From contig MGPC01000031.1 of assembly GCA_001797315.1 (NCBI GenBank), positions 124,001 through 188,000 on the forward strand: 64,000 nucleotides of DNA, read 5' to 3'. Positions 58,211 through 64,000 of the stretch are shown one piece after another. This DNA is from Curvibacter sp. GWA2_64_110. GTDB lineage: Bacteria > Pseudomonadota > Gammaproteobacteria > Burkholderiales > Burkholderiaceae_C. Each line of letters begins with the position of its first letter. Position 1 is the stretch's first letter. Under the pieces are notes generated by a model that searched no databases, was not told where the DNA came from, and saw only the letters and a list, made by a program, of their open reading frames with translations. The position numbers and the translations under genes are program-made.

Positions 58211-58288
58211 AAGGCCCCCCACGCTTGTTGTTTCGCGTACGGCGCTGCCCCCCGAAGGGGCGCGTTTGGCCTTGGGCGGCCCGGCGGC
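58211..58288. repeat. GC-rich dispersed intergenic repeat, copy B
   Basis: This is the partner of 8024-8100, with the blocks GGCCCCCCACGCTTG, GCGCTGCCCCCC, AAGGGGC and CTTGGGCGGCCCGGCGGC in the same order. It lies in the rho-trxA spacer. The remainder of that spacer (58059-58316) holds the rho leader and a short GGCGGCAAAACCGGGCCGC hairpin next to trxA. Confidence 0.8.
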
Positions 58289-58316
58289 AAAACCGGGCCG
58301 CTGGTGAGGGGCGGGA

Positions 58317-58649
58317 TCAGGCCAGTTGCTGGTCAATGAAGGCCGTCAGCTGGGCCTTGCTCATGGCGCCGACCTTGGTGGCGGCGAGCTGGCCGCCCTT
58401 GAACAGCATCAGGGTGGGGATGCCGCGGATGCCGAACTTGGCCGGGATGTCGCGGTTCTCGTCCACATTCATCTTGGCAATCTGCAGCTTGCCTTCGTAG
58501 GTGCCGGACACTTCGTCCAGGATAGGCGCGATCATCTTGCAGGGGCCGCACCATTCGGCCCAGTAATCGACCAGCACAGGCTGGGCCGATTGGAGCACGT
58601 CGGCTTCGAAGGTGGCGTCTGAAACATGTTTGATGAGGTCGCTGGCCAT
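58317..58649 (-). CDS. trxA: thioredoxin
   Basis: Thioredoxin 1 (110 residues) has the WCGPC redox site in [15 protein letters not shown], the buried Asp at the start of the fold, and the cis-proline loop [14 protein letters not shown]. It reduces cytoplasmic disulfides, including ribonucleotide reductase and, plausibly, the thioredoxin-type arsenate reductase in this window. AAAGGAG precedes the ATG. The trxA-rho linkage (trxA upstream of rho on the same strand) is standard in proteobacteria. The gene is divergent from the AddB-like gene. Confidence 0.98.
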   Translation of the reverse strand: MASDLIKHVSDATFEADVLQSAQPVLVDYWAEWCGPCKMIAPILDEVSGTYEGKLQIAKMNVDENRDIPAKFGIRGIPTLMLFKGGQLAATKVGAMSKAQLTAFIDQQLA

Positions 58650-58733
58650 GTGGGCTCCTTTGACAGTTTGGCAATACGGCTAAAGTTGCGGCATTGTGAC
58701 AGAAACCAAGTATCCCAGCTGCCGGTCCGTGCT

Positions 58734-61316
58734 ATGGATGACATAGCTTTTCCCTCTCGATTTTCCCTGACGCACGATCCGGCCTTGCATCCGGTGCTGG
58801 GCTGCTGGCTGGCGCCTGATGCGGGCTGGCTGGCCCGCATCGCCGCACATATGGGGACACGCAGCGCCCACCCGGCGCGTACCGTGGTGCTGCTGCCCTA
58901 TGCCCAGCTCATGCCCTTGGCGGCACGCCTGTGGGCGCAGGCCCATCCGGACGGCTTTGCGCCGCGCTTCGAAACCACGCAGAACTGGAGCCGCAGCCTG
59001 GGCGGCTTCACGCCGGCCGCCACCGACATCAGCTTCGATGCGGCGCTGGATGTGCTGACCGCGCGTGCCATGCTGGAGCGCACCGGCCTGGGCGCGCAGG
59101 CCGAGGCTGCTACGCCACTGCTGCTGGAGGCGGCGCAACAGCTCGGCGTACTGGCTGCAGCTGTGCCGCCCGCGGAGCGCGCCGCCTGGGGCGCACGGGC
59201 GCGCAGCGCGGCACTCACCGGCATGGATGCCGGCGCACTGGCACTGGAAGCGGCCGTGGCCCAGCTGGCCGTGGCCTGGGCCGCCAACTCGTCCTACGCC
59301 AGCGACGTGCTGTTCGAGCCGCGTGTCATCGAGGCGACCGACTGCCTGATCGCACTGCAGGGCTTCCAGCCGGATCCGCTGCCGGCGGCGCTGCAGGCGG
59401 TGTGGGGGGCGCGTATGGCGGTGTTGTCGCTCGATGGCGAACTGGCGCAGGCTGATGTCATCCCGGCGTTTCACAAGACACGCGATGCGCAGGATGAGGC
59501 GCAACGCGCCGCCGCCTGCGTGCTGCAGCACGTCAACGCCGGTCGTACGCCGGTGGCCCTGGTGACCATTGACCGCGCGCTGACGCGCCGCGTGCGTGCC
59601 ATGCTGGATTCGTGCGGGCTGCAGATCCGCGACGAAACCGGCTGGAAACTCTCCACCAGCCGCGCCGGCGCCCATGTCATGGGTGCGCTGCGCGCCTGCG
59701 GCTGGAGCGCGGCCAGCGACGCCGTGCTCGACTGGCTCAAGAACGCACCGGCGTTCGATGCCGCCGCCGTGCGCCAACTGGAGGCGCAACTGCGCCGCCA
59801 GCCGCTGCGCGAATGGCGCGGCGTGCCGGGCGCGCTGGACACCCGCGAACAGCCGGCGCTGGCCGCCTTGCTGGCGGAGATTGAAGCCCTGCGCGACAAC
59901 CTGCAGCGGCCGCGCACCCTGCCGCAATGGCTGCTCGCCCTGCGCGAGCTGTTGCAGCGCAGCGGCCAGTGGGCCCTGCTGCAGGACGACGTGGCCGGTG
60001 ACACGGTGCTGGCCACGTTGCGCCTGTCGGAGCGAGGCATCGCGCTGTCGGCCGATGCGCTGTGGGCCAGGCGCCGTCTGTCCTTGACGGACTTCACGCG
60101 CTGGGCCGACCAGGCGCTGGAGGCGGCCAGTTTCACGCCCGAGTACCCGCCGCAGGAGCAGGTGGTGATCCTGCCGCTGGCGCAGTTGCTGGGGCGGCCC
60201 TTCGGTGCCGTGGTGCTGCCAGGTTGTGACGAGGTGCGCCTGAATCCTTCGCCCGAACCGCCGGGGCTATGGACGGCGGCCCAGCGTGCGGCTTTGGGTC
60301 TGCCCACGCGCGAAGCGCTGGAGGCTGCCTTGCGTGTCGCCTGGCAGCATGCGCTGTGCACGCCGCAGGTCGACCTGCTTTGGCGTGCCGGCGACGATGG
60401 CGGCGAACCCTTGCTGCCCAGCCCGCTGGTACAGGCGCTGCATTTTCAGGTGGGCGACGGCCAGGCCGCCGACCCGCGAGCGCAACGCGAGGTGATCCCG
60501 CAGCCGCTGGCGCGTCCGATGCCGACGGCGCCGCAGCTGGATGTGGCGCGGCTCTCCGCCAGCGCCTACAGCGATCTGCGCCACTGCCCCTACCGCTTCT
60601 TCGCCCTGCGCCAGTTGGGCTTGAAGGAGGCCGAGGAGCTGGAGGTCGAACTCGATAAGCGCGACTTCGGCCTCTGGCTGCATGCCGTGTTGCAGGCCTT
60701 CCATGAGCAGCTCAAGACCGTGGTGCAGGCGGATGCGGCGGCGCGGCGCGCGCTGATCGATGCCGCCGCTACGCAGGTGACGCAGTCCATGCACTTGGCC
60801 GAAGAGGAATTTCTGCCCTTCCAGGCCGCTTGGCCGCGGGTGCGCGAAGGCTATCTCGAATGGCTGGCCGGGCACGAGGCCGAGGGGCTGCACTTCGAGG
60901 AGGGTGAGCGCTGGCAGGAGCAGCCCTTGGGCACGCTCACCCTGGTGGGGAGGCTCGATCGCATCGACCAGACCGGCAATGGCGAGGTGATGGTGATCGA
61001 CTACAAGACCGAGTCGCCCACCGTGACCGCCAAGCGCATCAAGGAGCCGTTTGAAGACACGCAGCTGGCTTTCTACGCCGCGCTGCAGCCGCATGACACC
61101 CTGCGTGCCGCCTACGTCAATGTCAGCGAGAAGGAGGGCAGCAAGACTTTCGAGCAGAACGACGTGGTGGCGGTGCGTGACGCGTTGATCGAGGGCATTG
61201 CGCATGATCTGCAGCAGATCGCATCCGGGGCGCCTTTGCCGGCGTTGGGGGAGGGGGATGCGTGTGAGTTTTGTGCGGCGCGCGGTTTGTGCCGGAAAGA
61301 CTTTTGGGGTTTGTAA
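58734..61316 (+). CDS. addB: AddB-like PD-(D/E)XK nuclease / inactive helicase subunit
   Basis: This 860-residue protein resembles the AddB half of AddAB recombination nucleases. The C-terminal nuclease domain has GRLDRIDQTGNGEVMVIDYKTE (Asp and Lys of the PD-(D/E)XK core) near residue 745. An iron-sulfur staple is visible: one Cys in LRHCPYRFFALRQL near residue 617 and three in DACEFCAARGLCRKDFW at the end. The N-terminal helicase-like part lacks a clear Walker A. It would process double-strand breaks with the helicase encoded downstream. ATG 58734 is chosen because upstream codons overlap the trxA leader. Confidence 0.87.
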   Translation: MDDIAFPSRFSLTHDPALHPVLGCWLAPDAGWLARIAAHMGTRSAHPARTVVLLPYAQLMPLAARLWAQAHPDGFAPRFETTQNWSRSLGGFTPAATDISFDAALDVLTARAMLERTGLGAQAEAATPLLLEAAQQLGVLAAAVPPAERAAWGARARSAALTGMDAGALALEAAVAQLAVAWAANSSYASDVLFEPRVIEATDCLIALQGFQPDPLPAALQAVWGARMAVLSLDGELAQADVIPAFHKTRDAQDEAQRAAACVLQHVNAGRTPVALVTIDRALTRRVRAMLDSCGLQIRDETGWKLSTSRAGAHVMGALRACGWSAASDAVLDWLKNAPAFDAAAVRQLEAQLRRQPLREWRGVPGALDTREQPALAALLAEIEALRDNLQRPRTLPQWLLALRELLQRSGQWALLQDDVAGDTVLATLRLSERGIALSADALWARRRLSLTDFTRWADQALEAASFTPEYPPQEQVVILPLAQLLGRPFGAVVLPGCDEVRLNPSPEPPGLWTAAQRAALGLPTREALEAALRVAWQHALCTPQVDLLWRAGDDGGEPLLPSPLVQALHFQVGDGQAADPRAQREVIPQPLARPMPTAPQLDVARLSASAYSDLRHCPYRFFALRQLGLKEAEELEVELDKRDFGLWLHAVLQAFHEQLKTVVQADAAARRALIDAAATQVTQSMHLAEEEFLPFQAAWPRVREGYLEWLAGHEAEGLHFEEGERWQEQPLGTLTLVGRLDRIDQTGNGEVMVIDYKTESPTVTAKRIKEPFEDTQLAFYAALQPHDTLRAAYVNVSEKEGSKTFEQNDVVAVRDALIEGIAHDLQQIASGAPLPALGEGDACEFCAARGLCRKDFWGL

Positions 61317-61491
61317 TGCTTTTTTGCTCGCGCAACGCGTTTTCTTTCCCCCCCTATCCCCCCCGCCCCTTTCCACCCCCGCCGGGGCGGAAAGGGGAGC
61401 CCAATTTGACCGCGCGCGCCGACGAGGCTTCTACGGGGCAACTGTCGCCACTGTGGTTAGCTCGGCAAGATGGCATGGAGGCTGTCGTAGT
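61317..61491 (+). repeat. left arm of a large inverted repeat between addB and addA
   Basis: The arm matches the reverse complement of 61566-61738 over about 170 bases with gaps. A 58-base core (61344-61401) is identical to the reverse complement of 61656-61713. Inside the core are two runs of seven C separated by TAT, then the near-perfect palindrome CCCCTTTCC...GGAAAGGGG. Further matching blocks are GGCTTCTA, GTCGCCACTG, CTCGGCAAGAT and GTCGTAGT. The 61317-61737 spacer contains no supported gene. Confidence 0.9.
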
Positions 61492-61565
61492 GCCCTCTAA
61501 GGCAACTGGCACACCACCGGCTGGCAGCTGCACGCCAGCGACGAGAAAGAGCATTGCTACTATTT

Positions 61566-61737
61566 ACTACGACCGTCTCCAAGAGATCTTGCCGAGAAGA
61601 AGCAGTGGCGACGGTTGCCTCATAGAAGCCTGTCCAGAAAGCAGAAACCAAATCTGGCTCCCCTTTCCGCCCCGGCGGGGGTGGAAAGGGGCGGGGGGGA
61701 TAGGGGGGGAAAGCATGCCCCTGCGGGAGCAAAAACC
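61566..61737 (-). repeat. right arm of the large inverted repeat
   Basis: This is the partner of 61317-61491; a 74-base loop (61492-61565) separates them. The outer end, GCGGGAGCAAAAACC, provides the ribosome-binding site (GGGAG) of the downstream helicase gene and mirrors TTTTTGCTCGCGCA at the outer end of the left arm. A transcript through both arms could fold into a very long hairpin. Confidence 0.9.
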
Positions 61738-64000
61738 ATGACCCCCGCCTACGAACTCAACGGCCAGCCCGTCTCCCGCGAAAACTTCTATGCCATCGCC
61801 TGCGACCCCCGCCGCAGCGTCGCGGTCGAAGCCTGCGCCGGCGCCGGCAAGACCTGGATGCTGGTCTCGCGCATCCTGCGCGCACTGCTCGAAGGCGCAG
61901 CGCCGCACGAAATTCTGGCCATCACCTTCACGAAGAAGGCCGCCGGCGAGATGCGCCAGCGCCTGACCGAATGGCTGGAGGCCTTTACCAAGGCCACGCC
62001 GGAGCAACTGGAAAAAGAACTGCTCCTACGCGGAATTGGCCCGCAAGCCGCACGGGAACTGCGCGAGCCGCTACGAAATTTGTATCAAACCCTGCTGGCC
62101 CAGGGCCGGCCGGTGCAGATCCGCACCTTCCACAGCTGGTTCGCGGCGCTGCTGCGCACCGCGCCGCTGTCGGTGCTGGAGGCGCTCGGCCTGCCGACCG
62201 CCTACGAACTGCTGGAGGACGATGCGCAAGCCGTGGCCCAGGTGTGGCGGCCGTTCCATGCGCGCTTGTTGCGCGAGCCCGAGGCGCGCCAGGACTACGA
62301 GGCGGTAGTGGCCACGTATGGTCGTTTCCAGACCGAGCGCGCGCTCGAAGCCGCCTTGCAGCGGCGCGTGGAATTTGCGCTGGCCGACGCGCAGGACGCC
62401 GTGCTGGCCTCGGTGCCGCATTTCAGCGAACACTATCCCGCGCTTCAGGGCGTGGACGAGCCGCTGGCCGTGCTGCTGGCCGAAGGGCCGCTGCGCCAGC
62501 AGTTGCAGCAGGCGGCGCAGACGCTGGGCCGGGCCAGCCAACCCAGCTTCAGTGCCAAGGGCAGCGAGCTGGAACAGGCGCTCACGGCCAACGATGCGAA
62601 CGGCGTGCTGGCCGCACTGCTGACCCAGAGCGGCACGGCGCGCAAGTTCGGTGACAAGGTGGCCGGGATCGAGCAGGTGCGCGCGGTGCAGGAACAGGTG
62701 CTGGCCGTGCTGGCGGCGCAGGCGCAGCACCAGGCTTGGGCTTACCAGCAGCGCATGACGCGCTTGACGCGCCTGCTGATCGACGAATTTGCGGCGCTCA
62801 AGCGCGAGCGCGGCTGGGTCGACATGAACGATGTCGAGCGTGCCGCGCTGCACCAGCTGTCCGACCCGGTGCTGGGCGGCTGGGTGCAGGAGCGGCTGGA
62901 TGCGCGCACGCGCCACCTGCTGATCGACGAGTTCCAGGACACCAACCCGCTGCAGTGGCAGGCGCTGCACGCCTGGCTCAGCGGTTATGCCGGCGCCGGC
63001 GGCGGCGCCGAGGCGCCGAGCCTGTTCATCGTCGGCGACCCCAAGCAGAGTATCTACCGCTTCCGTCGTGCCGAGCCGCAGGTCTTCATCGCAGCACAGG
63101 CGTTTGTGCGCGACCTTGGCGGTGACCTGCTGAGCTGCGACCACACACGCCGCAATGCACCGGCGGTGCTGGCATTGGTGAACCAGGCCATGGGGCAGGC
63201 GCAGGCCGACGGCTTGTACCCGGGCTTTCGCAGCCATACCACCGAATCGACGGAGGCCGGTGGAGCCTATGCCTTGCCGCAGATCCTGCGGCCCGAGAAA
63301 GCGGAGGTCGAAGAAGCGTTTGGTGGCTGGCGCGACAGCCTGACCATGCCGCGCGTCACGCCCGAGGAAACACTGCGCACGCTGGAGTGCCGCCAGGCGG
63401 CACAGTGGCTGGCCTCGCAGATTCAGCAAGGCTTGCACCCGAAAGACATCATGGTGCTGTCGCGCAAGCGCGACCGCCTGGCCGTGATGCAGGAGGAGTT
63501 GCGTGCGCTGGGCATTGCGGCCCAGCAGCCCGAGAAGCGTGATCTGGGCCAGGCGCCCGAGGTGCAGGACATCGTGGCCCTGCTCGACGCCCTGGTGTCG
63601 CCGGCGCACGACCTGTCGCTGGCGCGGGCGCTGAAGTCGCCGCTGTTCAGCGTGCGCGACGACGAGCTGGTGCAACTGGCGCTGCTGCAACGCCAGCACA
63701 AGCTGCCGTGGTTCGATTTGCTGCAAAAAGAGGAGCTTCTCCCGCAAGCTCTGAAAGGTCAGGGGCCGGTTTTGACCCGATGGCAAGGCTGGCTCGACAC
63801 GCTGCCGCCGCACGATGCGCTGGATGCCATCTTCGACAACGGCGACGTGCTGGCGCGTTGTGTCGCCGCCGCGCCGGCCACGCAGCGCGAGGCTGTCGTG
63901 TCGAACCTGCAGGCGCTGCTGGCCGCTGCGCTGCAGGTGGACGGCGCTCGCTACGCCACGCCCTATGCCTTGGTGCGCGCGCTCAAGGCCGGCGGCGTGC
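61738..64000 (+). CDS. addA: AddA-like UvrD-family helicase-nuclease, N-terminal part (cut by window end)
   Basis: The first 754 codons are in the window and the gene continues beyond base 64000. Superfamily 1 helicase motifs are clear: Walker A EACAGAGKTWMLVSR, motif Ia ILAITFTKKAAGEMRQR, motif II HLLIDEFQDTNPLQWQAL and motif III FIVGDPKQSIYRFRRAEP. With the upstream nuclease it should form an AddAB-type double-strand-break repair enzyme. The ATG uses a ribosome-binding site formed by the inverted repeat. Two interspersed repeats (62037-62087 and 63721-63776) are translated in frame within it. Confidence 0.9.
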   Translation, partial: MTPAYELNGQPVSRENFYAIACDPRRSVAVEACAGAGKTWMLVSRILRALLEGAAPHEILAITFTKKAAGEMRQRLTEWLEAFTKATPEQLEKELLLRGIGPQAARELREPLRNLYQTLLAQGRPVQIRTFHSWFAALLRTAPLSVLEALGLPTAYELLEDDAQAVAQVWRPFHARLLREPEARQDYEAVVATYGRFQTERALEAALQRRVEFALADAQDAVLASVPHFSEHYPALQGVDEPLAVLLAEGPLRQQLQQAAQTLGRASQPSFSAKGSELEQALTANDANGVLAALLTQSGTARKFGDKVAGIEQVRAVQEQVLAVLAAQAQHQAWAYQQRMTRLTRLLIDEFAALKRERGWVDMNDVERAALHQLSDPVLGGWVQERLDARTRHLLIDEFQDTNPLQWQALHAWLSGYAGAGGGAEAPSLFIVGDPKQSIYRFRRAEPQVFIAAQAFVRDLGGDLLSCDHTRRNAPAVLALVNQAMGQAQADGLYPGFRSHTTESTEAGGAYALPQILRPEKAEVEEAFGGWRDSLTMPRVTPEETLRTLECRQAAQWLASQIQQGLHPKDIMVLSRKRDRLAVMQEELRALGIAAQQPEKRDLGQAPEVQDIVALLDALVSPAHDLSLARALKSPLFSVRDDELVQLALLQRQHKLPWFDLLQKEELLPQALKGQGPVLTRWQGWLDTLPPHDALDAIFDNGDVLARCVAAAPATQREAVVSNLQALLAAALQVDGARYATPYALVRALKAGGV
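62037..62087. repeat. short interspersed repeat, copy 6 (in frame in the helicase gene)
   Basis: On the minus strand the copy reads GATACAAATTTCGTAGC, GGCTCGCGCAGTTCCCGTGC, then GGCTTGCGGGCCAATT, the usual block order. It encodes residues around GPQAARELREPLRNLYQ, before the region that leads to motif Ib, without breaking the frame. Confidence 0.55.
63721..63776. repeat. short interspersed repeat, copy 7 (in frame in the helicase gene)
   Basis: In plus orientation CTGCAAAAAGAGGAGCTTCT, CCCGCAAGCTCTGAAAGGTC and AGGGGCCGGTTTTGA follow the order head, GC centre, GGGCCnnTTTTGA tail. It encodes LLQKEELLPQALKGQGPVLT in a variable stretch of the helicase. Confidence 0.55.

Overview
The window is chromosomal DNA of a GC-rich betaproteobacterium, most likely a member of the Comamonadaceae (Burkholderiales). 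This rests on the unbroken order rpsB-tsf-pyrH-frr-uppS-cdsA-dxr-rseP-bamA-skp-lpxD-fabZ-lpxA-lpxB-rnhB, on FtsH starting at TTG, on a type-B L31 beside rho, and on short interspersed repeats of a kind I associate with that family. I see no rRNA, tRNA, CRISPR array, transposase or prophage. Nearly all of the sequence is coding.

Layout. 1-4.7 kb (minus): partial NAD(P)H-hydrate repair enzyme, MBL-fold hydrolase, HDOD protein, D-amino-acid dehydrogenase and an amidase. 4.7-20 kb (plus): translation factors, then undecaprenyl and CDP-diacylglycerol synthesis, DXP reductoisomerase, outer-membrane assembly and lipid A synthesis, ending in RNase HII and an RNA methyltransferase. 20-31.2 kb: carAB, greA, a DUF4149 membrane protein, yhbY (minus), rlmE, ftsH, folP and glmM. 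31.2-31.8 kb: a lower-GC island with one small membrane-protein ORF whose borders resemble an integron gene cassette. 31.8-34.75 kb (minus): an arsenic operon, arsR-arsI-arsC2-acr3-arsC1.

34.8-53.2 kb is a phosphate-starvation region: phoX; an OlsB-like acyltransferase; a PlcP-like phosphoesterase and an Agt-like glycosyltransferase (together a probable membrane-lipid renovation set); ppk; sixA; an EAL-CBS-GGDEF c-di-GMP protein; ppx; and pstSCAB-phoU-phoB-phoR. Direct repeats of 7-mers every 11 bp (Pho boxes) precede phoX, ppk, the c-di-GMP gene and pstS, so the region probably behaves as one PhoB regulon covering phosphate scavenging, uptake, polyphosphate turnover, phosphorus-sparing lipids and possibly c-di-GMP signalling. 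The arsenic operon and phoX share one divergent promoter region, which is notable because arsenate is a phosphate mimic.

53.2-58.65 kb (minus): MATE transporter, membrane glycosyltransferase-like protein, rpmE2, rho and trxA. 58.7-64 kb (plus): an AddB-like nuclease and an AddA-like helicase (cut by the window end). A large inverted repeat with 58-bp perfectly matching cores separates these two genes.

The less ordinary observations are: the lipid-renovation cassette; the predicted Pho control of a c-di-GMP enzyme; the giant inverted repeat at 61.3-61.7 kb; seven copies of a roughly 50-bp interspersed repeat, several of them translated in frame inside conserved genes; a duplicated pstB tail around a palindromic insert; and the cassette-like island.
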